Source of the DNA: Tetracladium setigerum
Taxonomy: Eukaryota > Ascomycota > Leotiomycetes > Helotiales
NCBI GenBank assembly: GCA_031472005.1
Contig: PZJY01000013.1
Coordinates: forward strand, 372,001-436,000
DNA: 64,000 nt
Reading direction: 5' to 3'
Shown here: positions 1-11,149 of the stretch, piece by piece
Layout of the letters: each line of letters starts with the position of its first letter
Numbering within the stretch: the first letter of the stretch is position 1
Position numbers and translations under genes: made by a program
Notes under the pieces: model-generated
What the model was told of the DNA's origin: nothing
Seen by the model: the letters and a program-made list of their open reading frames with translations, nothing else
Databases searched by the model: none

Positions 1-913
1 TCAGCGGTTGGGGATCTGTTTTTTGTTCCTGATTGGAGCAGCTTAGGACCTCTGGGTATCAAGGCACATCTTGACAAGATCCAAGGTGCATTTAGTTGGA
101 ATATGTGGCCTGAGGGATCAAACAACATTACGACCAGCCAGGATAAAGAGTGGCGAGAGACTCTTGGAGAGAAGTCATATATGATGGGTATTTCACCTTG
201 GTTCTTTCGTAGTGCAAATGGAGGTAAAAACTGGATTTGGAGAGGAGATAATTTATGGAATCACAGATGGGCTCAGACGGCGCATGTTAAACCAGATTTC
301 ATACAGTACATTCCTTCTTACATATCATAAGTGGTAAACTATAGACTGATAAATGTATAGAATTGTGAGTTGGAATGATTATGGGGAGTCACATTATATT
401 GGCCCTATTCATGACCAGTCCGAAATTCCGGTGGGATCAGCCTCATACGTGAACGACATGCCTCATGATAGCTGGCGCGACTTCCTCCCTTACTATATAG
501 CCAAATTCAAGGATGTGCCCTTCGAAGTCGCCCGCGACCAGGTACAATACTGGTATCGTGACAGTGCCGTGTCTGGAGGAGCAGACTGTAGTGTTGTGGG
601 TAATAACAATGACCATCACCAAGTCGAGACTTCTCCCCATAATCTCGTTGAGGACAGAGTGTTTATTAGTGCATTACTGAAGGCGCCAGCAGATGTACAT
701 GTTCAGGTGGGCAACAATCCACCAATGAAGCACTCTGGTGTTGAAGGCATGAATTATTGGGATCAACCATTTGATGGACAAGCTGGCGAACCGAAACTCA
801 GTGTGCTTAGAAATGGCATCTTAGTTAAGGGCGGAAAGGGGGCTCCAATCAGTACGAAGACAAAGCTAAAGAATGGGTGCACAAATTACAATGCTTGGGT
901 GGGAAGCTTTTGA
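1..913 (+). CDS. GH71 alpha-1,3-glucanase (mutanase), 3' part of gene
   Basis: The C-terminal ~286 residues of a secreted glycoside hydrolase family 71 enzyme, which hydrolyses alpha-1,3-glucan of fungal cell walls; the 5' end lies left of the window. The frame is open from base 1. Exon 1 ends at 305; an intron runs 306-360 (GTACAT..GTATAG, 55 bp); exon 2 is 361-913, and the join restores the motif IVSWNDYGESHYIGP. Other GH71 signatures are FVPDWSSLGP near the start, SWNMWP, and YMMGISPWFF followed by WIWRGDNLW. The end, CTNYNAWVGSF then stop, is a normal GH71 terminus, so nothing seems lost. Family is recognised from motifs; activity is inferred. Confidence 0.9.
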
Positions 914-1164
914 GAATGCACGACCGGGTTCTGGTCCCTGTTTTAGTGCGGAAAGCCGGAAGTGGCTGTCACATCAAAGCTTATTTCGACCACTTCCTGG
1001 GGCCATTTCGGGCTCATTATGGTAGATCAGATATGCCTACGATTGCAGGCGCCAAATCAAATCATTAAAAAACTCCTTTTAAAACACATCTCTTCTTCCT
1101 TCAATACCTACAGTACCAACTTACTTCTCTACTTCCTTTCTAGAGATATTCACAAGACTTCAGC

Positions 1165-1636
1165 ATGGATCATTCAGACATTCTCTCCCTCCTCCCCCGC
1201 AGGCGGAGAAAACCCAAAAACTCCAAGTCAAATTCAAAAGCCAATGGCGGAGGACTCACGCCGTACCAGCTGAAAATACTGGTAGCTGTGCTTGTAGCAG
1301 TTTTCGTGTGTATGTTGGTTGCCTTTCTAGGGATTGTGGCATGGGAATACAGAAAAGGTGAGTCTGTGAGCTGTTGAGTAAATTAATATATTGTGCTTGT
1401 GACTTAATGTTAAAATCTGAGTATGGCGAGGACGAGATTTTGAGTTTGAGTAGGACTTGGACTTTAAGGCAGATTCTAATACAGCGCTATATTGAATAGC
1501 ATCCAGACGTAGATTCGAAACTAATACACCGATCAATACGAAGTGTATCTTGAAAAAGGCTGGGCTGACGGTTCTTACCTTTGGGATGAAACGGATTAGT
1601 TGGAAAGAGAAAAAGGATGTCGAAAGGCTGAATTGA
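1165..1636 (+). CDS. Small single-pass membrane protein, hypothetical
   Basis: Exon 1 (1165-1357) begins MDHSDIL, has a very basic stretch (RRRRKPK) and one hydrophobic helix of about 23 residues (residues ~38-60, rich in V/A/L/F). It ends at a strong GTGAGT donor. An acceptor at 1498-1499, preceded by TCTAATAC as a branch point, gives a second exon (1500-1636) in frame: a basic 46-residue tail ending at TGA, total about 110 residues. Without the splice the protein stops at 70 residues just after the helix. I do not recognise a family. Basic N-terminus plus one helix suggests a type II membrane protein. The second exon is inference from splice signals only. Confidence 0.4.
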
Positions 1637-1757
1637 GGTGCAGAGGATGAGCAGAAGAAGGGGCGGCAAGCCGCAATACTGCTAGCTAAATCACTTAAAA
1701 CACGTGAGCACAAGGACATGGATATTGATAGAGATTGCAAAATAAATTTTTGGTATA

Positions 1758-2003
1758 ACGTCCCTCCCTGCGTGGCGAGACTCCCGGTGTGCCGAGACGG
1801 ACTAATCAAATCGCAAGAATTCTAAACTTTTCTACATAATTTCTATTTTAATTAAACTATAATAAAAAATCTTTATATTTACACTTAGAAATAGACTCAT
1901 TACACTATGCCTCTTACTATCGCGATCTATTTATCTCGAATTTCATCTAATTTTATTAGTCTGTCTCGCCACATAGTGCGTCTCGCTACGCAGGGACGGA
2001 CGT
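1758..2003. mobile_element. MITE copy 1 (Tc1/mariner-like ends, TA duplication)
   Basis: A 246-bp non-coding element with long imperfect terminal inverted repeats. The left end begins ACGTCCCTCCCTGCGTGGCG; the right end is its near reverse complement, ending CGCAGGGACGGACGT. It is flanked by TA on both sides (1756-1757, 2004-2005), the duplication left by Tc1/mariner-type transposases. The interior is very AT-rich. A second full copy with matching ends lies at 15737-15983 and a lone end at 6021-6059. No transposase is encoded, so it would move in trans. Confidence 0.8.
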
Positions 2004-2900
2004 TAGCTTGTTTTGCATATAAAAGTGGATCGGGAGATAACGTGTGCTATGTTCTTTAAGGCGGGAATCTATATTGTAGGGTGCGTTGTTTGCTTAATAA
2101 CTTAGACAGAAGAATTTTGAAAGACAATGAGTTGGGAAAAGCGCACAGTGAAGCCTGATTAAAAAAAGCTTTTTCACCAGCTCTCCATTGCATCCTTCTA
2201 CTAGCACAATGTGCTGCACTTTGGGTTTGTGGTGCATATCCTAGAATAATATTGACGAGAATTACAAGCCCACACTTCCCTGTCCCGGCTATCGTCATCT
2301 TTGAGAGCCATATAATATTGAGTATCTGCAAACAGAGATATCACGTTGTATAACAACGCTATCATTGAGTAGATAGATGAAAGAACGCCAGCATAAAATC
2401 CGAAGTTGCTGGTAGGTGCTGTTCGAGGACGTTGAAGAAGGAATGAATTCAATGATGATATTCTCCGCTTCAGCCAATAATTGCTTCTGCGATATGGGAC
2501 TTTGTTGCAGTTAGGAGCAAATGTCGTCTGAATCACTCTTTGAACCGATCCGTCAGTTCTTAGTGGAGCAGTGATTTGAGCCTAGAATTTATGTTACAGC
2601 TCTCTGTTGTGAATGCAACATTTTCCAACGCTATTTCTTGCCAGTATGCGAACTAGGGCATGCTATACACGAAAATCAAGGAACACAAATGGCAACTGGT
2701 CCATTTTGGTACCTTTGACAGCAGGGGACAGTGGTTCTCAGCGCCGTTATTTTGGTTTCCATGTAGGCTTTTGTACCTCCATTGTAGCCATAATTGGCTC
2801 TTGTCAGGAAATGACAACGGTTAGATATACCATAAACCTACAATTTTCCGCGTTATGAGAGGATTCACCCATGTCTAGTATACACAACCTATTAGACAAC
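2004..2900. other. Intergenic, no supported gene
   Basis: About 0.9 kb between MITE copy 1 and the small secreted protein gene. A minus-strand frame near 2200-2530 encodes a hydrophobic stretch but has no ATG or convincing splice sites and may be a decayed membrane protein. Nothing else is supported. Confidence 0.4.
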
Positions 2901-3457
2901 ATGAAGATCCCGTTTGCTATATTATTTCCTCTGGCCATCACACTCGGTATCGCCGCGAGGTGCGATGTAGAGATGCCTAACATTATGATGATGGTTCAAG
3001 TCTCCGGTAGGCGTACGCTTGGGACTCAAAACTCGACCGAGTTTATTGTTCCTCTTTACTCTGACTGCATATACGAAAAAGTAGCAGACCCGGTAAAAGT
3101 TGGTAAGCGCACTAAACTAAAGGCTCTAGTTTTTCCACTGAAGTTATCTCAGGTGATTCAATACCAAGGACAGCGGTTGCCGCAGAATTTCCATCAGCTT
3201 ATAGCTTTGTCGGATCGGATGGGCTTTCGCTTGACTCCAATTCCCAAAATAAATTTCTGGAAAACTTGAGTTCAAAAGTCCTCACGTCCATAGATGCTGG
3301 TACCGCAATGAGCCTTGTCATCTGTACTATCACTGGGACTGATGATATCTCCTTTTCTTTCGATGTCACGAGGACCCCAGTATTCGCAGGAGGAGCACCT
3401 ATCAATGTAGCTTCTTATCGCTGCGAAGTGGTCATTGAACGTGGGAAGGGATATTGA
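2901..3457 (+). CDS. Small secreted four-cysteine protein (effector-like)
   Basis: Two exons: 2901-3102 and 3153-3457. The 50-bp intron (GTAAGC..CTCAG, branch point CACTAAAC) restores one frame of 168 residues. The start is the ATG at 2901 because it begins a good signal peptide (MKIPFAILFPLAITLGIAA); an upstream in-frame ATG at 2871 would put ten polar residues before it. The mature part has four Cys, at the very N-terminus, after about 40 residues and near the C-terminus, enough for two disulphides. I recognise no domain. Small size, secretion signal and paired Cys are what fungal effector candidates look like; that role is inference. A RIP-free, normal codon pattern argues that the gene is alive. 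Confidence 0.65.
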
Positions 3458-3701
3458 AACTGGAATTATGAAACTAAGCTGTGATTTTTTCACTTTCAAT
3501 CTTTAAATTCAGAAATTTGATTGCTATTGAGTGGGTACAACATCAACAATGTAGGTGTCAATCTTGCTCCAGTCTTCAAAATCTGTGATCTGCGTCGACA
3601 TTGTACTTAGTCAGCTGTGAAAACTTCTGCAGTTGTGAGTATTGATTTAACTATCATTATTTAACAATAAAGAGGAAAACAATTTGAACAAATACAGCCG
3701 A

Positions 3702-3940
3702 AGGGTGCAAGAGGGTGCAAGAGGGTGCAAAACGAGGGTGCAAAACGAGGGTGCATGAGGGTGCAAGAGGGTGCAAAATGAGGGTGCATGAGGGTGCAAG
3801 ACGAGGGTGCAAGAGGGTGCAAAACGAGGGTGCATGAGGGTGCAAGACGAGGGTGCAAGAGGGTGCAAAACGAGGGTGCATGAGGGTGCAAGACGAGGGT
3901 GCAAGAGGGTGCAAAACGAGGGTGTACGAGGGTGCAAAAC
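3702..3940 (+). repeat. G-rich minisatellite, GAGGGTGCA units in a 46-bp period
   Basis: About 240 bp of tandem 10-mers (GAGGGTGCAA/T) and 13-mers (GAGGGTGCAARAC). The ordered set 10+13+10+13 gives a higher-order unit of 46 bp repeated in the middle of the array. Every unit puts GGG on the + strand. It lies about 150 bp upstream of the EFE-like gene's start codon. The minus-strand frames through it (LHP/CTL repeats) are by-products. Confidence 0.9.
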
Positions 3941-4091
3941 AAATTTAAGCTTTCTCGGAAGTTGATCATTGTTGTAAGCGCGGTGAGATCAACGTGCAGA
4001 GTCACCTTTTTTTTCATTGATATAAATGCTTCAACAAAGTAGCTGACAAGCCTTGTTCTAGTACCACCATTTTGTTTCTATCCTAGTCCCA

Positions 4092-5280
4092 ATGGCATCA
4101 GACGATTTCCTTCCACAAGCAGAAGACTTAGATACTTTGCAATATCAGGGCAAGATGCCGCCATTTCACAAAGCCAAGATAGCACAGCTTAAGACTTTCG
4201 TCCTTCCCACCACGATCAACACAGACCAAGCATCAAAAGCTCTTGCAAATGACATGATTCGAGAATGGAAAGACATTGGAATTTTCCAAATTCAAGTCCA
4301 GGCTCCTCAAAATACGCTTTTTGCCGACTGTTTCCAAGAATCTAAAAATTTCTTTGGCCAGCCTGCTGAAACCAAGTCGAAGTATGTCGATGATCAAAGT
4401 TTCGCTGGCTATATTGCCTCTGGTGAAGAGATTACGGATGACATTGCAGATTACTCGGAAATTTTCACCGTTACCAAAGACTTGCAACCTTCGGATAGTC
4501 GCGTCAGAGATCACTGGCCCTGCCACGGCCCGACTCCATGGCCAAACGAGACTTTCAAGTCCAACATCAATTCCCTGATGATCCTTTTTGGCGACCTCGG
4601 AGACAAAATTTTGACTCTGATAGCTATCGGACTAGGCCTGGATCCGGATGCCTTTCGAAATATGACGAAAGATGGGTGGAATCACTTGCGTGTTCTACGA
4701 TTCCCACAGCACGATAAAGCAAATGGAAAAGGAAAACAAGGCCGTGGCATTGGTGCCCATACCGACTATGGTCTACTAGTTATTGCCGCCCAGGATCAAG
4801 TTGGTGGTTTGTTTGTGCGGCCCGTCCTAGACGGAGAAGAGGTCAAAAATTGGCAGCACTCTTCTGCAGGGCAGAATGAAAATGACGACAAGTGGCTATT
4901 TGTGCCACCAGTACAAAATACACTCACTGTGTTCCCAGGTACTCCTACCAATACCGCCCAAACATGACTTATACTAAACAAACTTTTTAGGCGACATGAT
5001 GCAACTGTTAACTAACAACTTTCTTCCCTCAACATTACATAAAGTTGGGCTCAATAGCAATGAGCGGTATGCCTTTGCTTATTTTCATGAGCCTAACTTT
5101 TCGGCAGTAATCGAAACTTTCCCAGAATTTCAGGAGAAGATCCATTATGGGACACATTTTACAAATATGTTTTTGCGAAATTATCCCAAAAGAATTACAA
5201 CGGAGCGAATTCAGCAGGAGGGAAGGATGGAGATTTTGAGGAATTTGGAAGTTAAGGCAATGAAGGGGGAAAGATTTTAA
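4092..5280 (+). CDS. efe-like: Ethylene-forming-enzyme homologue (2-oxoglutarate/Fe(II) oxygenase)
   Basis: Exons 4092-4938 and 4991-5280, with a 52-bp intron (GTACTC..TTTTTAG, branch TACTAAAC), give 378 residues; bacterial EFE is about 350. The family binds Fe(II) with H-x-D..H and uses 2-oxoglutarate; EFE turns it into ethylene and, in a parallel reaction, hydroxylates L-arginine. Seen here: iron ligands H223, D225 and H299; 2OG arginine R308; and, by recall of the Pseudomonas enzyme, the arginine-site residues E113, T115, Y226, R345 and Y347. GRGIGAHTDYGLLVIAAQD and FHEPNF are EFE hallmarks. The one notable change is N346 where I recall a Cys (C317). The ~30-residue N-terminal extension is fungal-like. 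Cytosolic, with no signal peptide. Family call is firm; ethylene production is inference, as many fungal homologues are untested or inactive. Confidence 0.9.
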
Positions 5281-6940
5281 TAGTAACTTAACTCCAAAAA
5301 TACTATTTCTCGTCCCTTCTATGAACTCAATACCTGTCACTTGTATGTAGTCGTGGGATAGGAGATTTCCGTACATTCACCGATATTAGTCCCCACAACA
5401 ACGTCACCACCTTGGTCAGTTAATAGCGTTGTAAAGCTATTCTCTGCATTTTAGCCGAAGAAGTAAGTGGACTGCAATACATTGAGCTTGGGTGGGGTGC
5501 GGATTATGAATTTCCCTGGCAATTTCGGCGGGGGCGCGAGTGAGGGGCATGGGTGACGATCTGGACTTTATGCGGGCCTTAGGAAAGATCTAAGGACTAG
5601 AGAACTTAGTAATTTCAGAGTACTACGCTAAATATTGACCGGAATACTTAGAGAGAACAGGGATACGTGTGCGAGCTATCTATAGCCACTATCTCGAGGA
5701 ATCTAAGTTAGAGGAGGAGGATATATATGATAAGTAACCGGAGAATGGGAAGTTCATACGCGAAATAAACGAGAAGCAGTAACAGAAATTCATAGAATAC
5801 TAGCAGGGAACAGAAGATAACCAGAGCCGTAGTCTACCTATAGCCAGCCGAGTTTGTGCTGCACGCAGCTGGAAATTAACATCGGCATGGTGGCATCAAG
5901 TCCAGAAGTCTTGAAACCGAGCTGACCCATAACATGGTCGAAAATAAGTTTCATGGTGATCAAGAACCTAATTAATGACTTGCCAACAACTAGGCACCAA
6001 TCACTACTCTCTTCGCTGTAACGTCCCTCCCTGCGTAGCGAGACGCCCTGTATGCCAGCCGATTTTCCTTTCCTTGAGACGGTAGCTGCAGCAAAGATTC
6101 ATATGCCGTTAATACTCGCTCGCGCAGATTCAAGATCGCCAGGTTCAGAGATATGAGCTCTTGAAAGGCATGCTAGATAGTATGGATCTGGAAATTTGTT
6201 GCTGCAATGTTACGGTTGACCCCACGGATGGAATCTTAAAGAACAAAATGTTGGATTGATGGCTTTGCGGATAGAGCTGGCATAGTGAAAAGGAAAGCTG
6301 TTTTACGTATTTAAAGGGCGAATGGCCTCTGGAAGGGCTACAATGGGTCTCTGCACATACATGGCATGAGTGCAGCCACCGCGCCATAAATCTCCCAGAC
6401 GATGAGTTCGACAAGGCATACTACGCCGAAAGCTGCGAAGAAGCGTAGGGTGATCATGGAGACTTGTTTGTAAGGAAGTAAACTAATCTTAAATCCGATG
6501 GAGGATAGGTATCGGAATGCTGTTTTGGATCAGTAGAGCAGTACCTACCTCGGCCTTTTGTAGTCTCAAATTCCATTGCCTTAGCACCATCTCGTGTGGA
6601 GACGTGGTGAACGAAGGTGGTGACACCCTCAAAAAGATGATGGTCGAGGTGGTATCTTTACCATCCCGACCTTTCTCCTAGCTGCTGGCAGATCCACTTC
6701 AACTGACCACTAAACGAGAGAGTATCCACAAATGACCATTCATACGCGGTTTTCCAAAGAGACCAGCCCCCAAAAAACCCCCATTCAAACTTGCTTGTTG
6801 TAGCACATGTGACCGGATCTCGGATAAACAATTATTCCAATCCTAGCCTACTCTCATCGCTAGTCTGGGAGAGTCTATGTTATCTCCACACCACTCTAGT
6901 ATCCTCTTTACAAAAGCAGTTCCTTCAAAACTAGTCCACT
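5281..6940. other. Intergenic, decayed sequence
   Basis: About 1.7 kb without a convincing gene. 5500-5850 is rich in stops in every frame and looks like old transposon debris. A minus-strand frame of 89 codons at 6145-6414 has no family features. One MITE end sits at 6021. CT-rich leader sequence before 6941 may be the next gene's promoter. Confidence 0.4.
6021..6059 (+). mobile_element. Solitary MITE terminal repeat
   Basis: After a TA dinucleotide at 6019-6020, 39 bp match the left end of the MITEs at 1758 and 15737 (starts ACGTCCCTCCCTGCGTAGCG). The similarity stops abruptly and I see no opposite end downstream, so this is a truncated copy. Confidence 0.7.
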
Positions 6941-7276
6941 ATGACTTTGCTTTCATACCAAACCCCAATCCGAATACTTGTGTGGACCGATCCTTCCCAA
7001 CTTCGAAAGACCCACCCTTCCTTCGACTTTTCCTCCTTCGATCAAACCGATACTAAATTGATCGATACGCTTTGCGAGCAACTCTCTATTGAGAAACCAA
7101 AGATTAATCATTTGATTACACGGATCAAAGATAGGACCAAATCGGAGCGAGATAATGTCGTTTTCGACTACGGTTTATCGACAATCAACCCTCAACTTAA
7201 GTGGGTCAAGTTTGGCCATCAAGGAATTCTTCAACCCACAAATAAGGGGAGCAGTAACTCGCAGGTGGAGGTATAA
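6941..7276 (+). CDS. Hypothetical protein, 111 residues
   Basis: A single open frame starting at an ATG after a CT-rich, promoter-like stretch. The protein is hydrophilic, without signal peptide or membrane helix; it has a Lys/Arg-rich middle (IKDRTKSERDN). I recognise no family. It could be the first exon of a longer gene or a chance frame. Nothing next to it suggests a role. Confidence 0.35.
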   Translation: MTLLSYQTPIRILVWTDPSQLRKTHPSFDFSSFDQTDTKLIDTLCEQLSIEKPKINHLITRIKDRTKSERDNVVFDYGLSTINPQLKWVKFGHQGILQPTNKGSSNSQVEV

Positions 7277-7786
7277 AAGTCGATGAAATTATGGCACAGC
7301 CGATAAATTTTCAATTTGACCAGACACTTGAGCCGCGACTTGAAAGAAACGAATTGCAGTGCTAGGTGCTGTGTTTAGAGTTGAGGTCCTAATCTTCGCA
7401 GAATCCTATCCCAGGTTAGACGTAGGCTTTAGTTAGGAAGCAGGATGTTAGGATATATCGTCAAGTGTACCCTTATAAGCACAGATTCTGATTGGGGTTT
7501 GTCAATCTAGTGTCAACTCCGCATCTCCACAATTAGCAAAACCAAGAGCCTCACTTTCTATGGGTCTCCAGACTCACCACCTAGGTATGGGCAACTACAT
7601 AAGAGTCGGGGCACCGGCATTGTACTTGGAAAGCGACGTGGGCGATTCCACCGAGTCAGGGAATCTGCAATGTGTTTGAGGGTGTGGCGTAAGTCATTTA
7701 ATTCTTCATCGATGCAAATGGCTTCCTAGTAAGGACGCGATTTGTTTTCATCGCCTACACATGCATTTGAGATATTCAGTTCGTTA
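7277..7786. other. Intergenic, nothing seen
   Basis: About 0.5 kb between the 3' end of the hypothetical gene and the 3' end of the DUF3723 gene. I see no gene or repeat. Confidence 0.5.
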
Positions 7787-10700
7787 CTATAATTCCTCTT
7801 CTGGGTCCACCTCCACCATCTCGGGTTTCTGAGTCGTCAGTTTCCGCGGCTTGATGATTCTGTTCTTAGGTCTCCTAATCTCTATCGATTCGTCCTGGAA
7901 ACTCTTCCCAATCCTACTTAACTTGTGTATCTTATTTTGAGATCTTTTAATTTTGTCCCTATGGACATCGTCTGTAGATGGGACTAAAAGGCGTTCCTCC
8001 TTAGACAAGGGTGGGAGCGGGTATGGAAGCTGGGGAATACCAGGCGGGGGTTCAAACGCGGAGTTGTTGAAGCTCGTTTCTTCCTGCGCCTGCGGAGCTG
8101 TAAGGGCCCTTCTCCTACCAAGGTTCGCTTGCAAATCAAAGACTCCCGCAGGTAGTGGGAGTGGGGGAATCCAGGTACGTTCTCCGGCTCTTTCTTCTTC
8201 AGTTTGCGGAGACGGCGCCATCAAATACAAGGTGTGATCATCAGCCTCTACGGCCACTCTATAACAGTCGCCGTAATCTAGTGTGCGGAGGTTCTTATCG
8301 TGAGGTTTTAGATGTGTCTTTTGCCAAAGCCGCTTTAATGTTCGTCCAACGATATCTTGCGGGTCACCTATCGGTACATCCATCGGTTGCACATCAAGCC
8401 AACTCCAGTCTTCAGCTGGCTTCGAAACGTCATGCGAGTCTCCTACTCTTTTCTTCAAGTAGATGATAGTGTTATCTCTGCCGAGAATGTGGGCATTGGC
8501 CGCATTATCTTTTTCGTTGCCTAACAAATCCGCATCTGGTATAACCTCATCGTGGTATTGCTCCCCGAGCGCATCTGTCGTTTGGAGGTCTCCTTCCAGA
8601 TCCTGCTCCATCTCCTGCTCCTGCTCAATTTCCTGGTGGATCTCATCGCCTGGCCACTTTTCCATAGCTCTCTCTTGTACTTCGAGGCTTTGTTTCTGCA
8701 ATTTGTACTCTTCATCTGGAATAAAGAAGAGCGTGTAATTGTTTTCAGCTGCGGTTATAACGTTGTAACACTCCTCTGTAGGTATGTATCTTTTATACTT
8801 GTCGCAAGCCCTCATATGCATATTTAAATAAATCTCGACTACTTTTACTACTCGTGAAGCTAGATCTGCGTGATGTGCCTGCATGGTTTGCTCATTCGAA
8901 TATCGTCGAAAGGGGTCAAACATCTCGCTCTCGCTTTTCTTGCCCTCTCGACACACGAAGCGTACCCTCTGTGTCGTAGGTTCTGCAGTTACTAGAGATC
9001 TTTCTGTCAGCGCTTTGGAGCCATTGCGAATCACGACCTACCGAAAAGTGTATTTTCCTTCTCCTGGGTTGCCCCACTTGCTTCTATCAACGGCTTATTT
9101 GTTATCTGCACTTCTGTTTCGTGCATCTCTGCATCCGTATTCAATTTTTCCGGCTCCCGCACTTCTATGATCCGTTCCTCCTGAATACTCCCTCGCTGAC
9201 TCGAGGTTCCCGGCAGAGCTTCTCGCATATTCACATCCTCTTCACCCATATGTTGGGAAGGAGCAGGTGACGGGGGGCTTGGACTCTCTACGCTCGGAGC
9301 TGAACTCGGCCATAGACCAAAAAAGGCGATGAACCAAGACTTAAGCACGAAAAAGGAGGTGATTCCTTCGCCAGTCTCGCCCTTCTCTCGGCACAAATTA
9401 TCTAAGTACAGAAATTCTCTATCGCCTTTGAATGTATTCGTGCGCGGGAGCCCACACCTCCGCTCAATATTCTCGCCTGGGCCAGTCGTGACGCTAATGG
9501 GAATGACTTCTGGAGCATTTGTGATTAAGGGAGGCTCTGACTCCTCTTTGAGCATCTTGATCTCTGGAGAGTTGAAGCCCAGATGGTAAGCGAAGGAAGC
9601 AAGCCGTTGTAGCACTTCGCGATCAGCTTTAGCTCTTGGCATCTCTTTCAGATCATTATCTCCAGGCGCCTTGGGAAGATTCCTATAGTCTCGCATGACG
9701 AAGGCGAATAAGCCCAGATACGCCAGCTTCAGACAGTATGAGCGACTTCCAGTTTCAGACCGGAAAGTCGTCTCTGATGTCTGGACTACCTGAGTCTCTC
9801 TCTGGGTATACACTTCTTCCAACGCCGTAAAGACAGTCTGGTCGGGAGGAATGGTAATTAGCCACTTAATACTGTCAACGCAAGCTTGAAGTAAGTGGAT
9901 ATCTTGGAAGAATTTTGATAGGGAGGGAATGATTCCTTTGAACGCAAGAATGTTCTCCCATATGACAGCTCGCTCCTGGGTGCTGAAGCCAATGAAAAGT
10001 ATACCTCCAAGAACCTGTCCCTGCAGAAATTGAGCATCTAAGGTGGACACACCCGGCGCCCGAAGCTCTACAGCTTTAACGGTAGTCTTATCGATTCTTT
10101 GAAATCCATTATCAATTCCCTTCATGAAACCAACCCAGCACTTGAGAATATATTCCTGGTTATAGTGGCATATGTCCTATATGCAAGAACATCAGTCAGC
10201 CAAGCGGCCACCCTCTAAGGTTACACGGACCTCGTAGCACTTCGTCGCCATCACTTTATTCATGGTGGTAACCATCATGCCAGCATCAAAGAGGGCCGGA
10301 ATTTTGCTCAGGGCATCGAAACTAGCCGCAAGCATACGGTTCTTCGCGCATTTCCCGAAGAGGGTACGTAGCTTCTTCTCCCTACTCTTGGTAAATCGGG
10401 CCCACCAAAGATTCTCGAGGCTGACACAGGTAGCGGGAGATATTTGGCTGTTGGCCTTTCTGGGGAGAAAGTGGTATTCGCGGATCTTGCGATAGATCTC
10501 ACCATCACAAGGATTCTCTTTGTTAGAATACTCCTCGTTTAGTATCGTTTTTAGCTCGTAGCTAATGTCCGATAAATAGAGATCCACGATCCACCATTTC
10601 TTGGTTGGAGAAAGCCATTCTTTCGCTGCTTCAATCCTGTGAAGCCCGTCTAGACACTCAACGCCTTCGGGAAAGTCGAGTTCTGGGTAGCCTTCCTGAG

Positions 10701-11025
10701 TTTTGATGGAGGCACAATTACTCGGTAAGTCGTCTGCCTTCCACTTACCATTGCGTCGGGCCAACCTCAGAGCAGCATCGAGTTGTTGTTGACTTACGAG
10801 GGCAGGTATGTGGTGTCTCACTTCTAGCTGACGGCATCCCGCCTTTCGAAAGATCCGTTTAACGCGTTCCACATGCTGCTGGTCGGGTCGTCGTTTTGCT
10901 TCGTTTCGTTTTATGTACTCGTTCCATCTGAAGTACTCAAACCTAACGAGAGCCGAGCCCTTGCAATTAAGCCTCCGCTCGGCGTCAAGCCTTGAGTCTT
11001 CGATGGTTGCTTGTCCCTGCTGCAT
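7787..11025 (-). CDS. DUF3723 family protein, three exons
   Basis: Exons on the minus strand: 11025-10225, 10176-9042 and 8982-7787, total 1043 residues. Intron 1 (10224-10177, GTAACC..TATAG, 48 bp) and intron 2 (9041-8983, GTAGGT..TGCAG, 59 bp) each restore frame. Family features in order: RFEYFRWNEY and a VERVKRIFRKAGCRQLEVRHH block near the N-terminus; ECLDGLHRIEAAKEWL (~160); EEYSNKENPCDGEIYRKIRE (~200); KAVELRAPGVSTLDAQFLQG (~300); and near residue 680 VNLMHMRACDK-type 'Y..MRK.IRLFD' sequence and an ECYNVITAAENNYTLFFIP motif. A low-complexity Glu-rich segment follows, with a basic C-terminus. Function unknown. The family is often present in many copies in accessory regions and is a recurrent cargo of Starship transposons. 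It shares a 124-bp divergent promoter with the pseudokinase gene. Confidence 0.85.
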
Positions 11026-11149
11026 GTTAACATACCTTATGGTTCTGCTCCTAGGATTGGACTATGCCTACTTGTCATATGCGTCTGGGTGTCGGTTTCT
11101 GCATCGTTGGCAGCCTATACTGGCATAGGGTCACATTTGGATCTTGCAC
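11026..11149. promoter_or_regulatory. Shared divergent promoter region
   Basis: Only 124 bp separate the start codons of the DUF3723 gene (minus) and the kinase-like gene (plus). With no room for separate promoters, the two are probably transcribed from one bidirectional control region. No specific binding motif is recognised. Upstream non-coding exons on either side cannot be excluded. Confidence 0.5.

Noticed and set aside
1327..1809. 160-codon minus frame
   Set aside because: Runs through the small membrane gene's second exon and into the MITE end; no features.
2056..2536. Minus-strand frames with one hydrophobic stretch
   Set aside because: No ATG at the start, no convincing splice sites, unknown family; may be debris.
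3647..4017. Three minus-strand frames of LHP/CTL repeats
   Set aside because: By-product of the G-rich minisatellite; open in all three frames.
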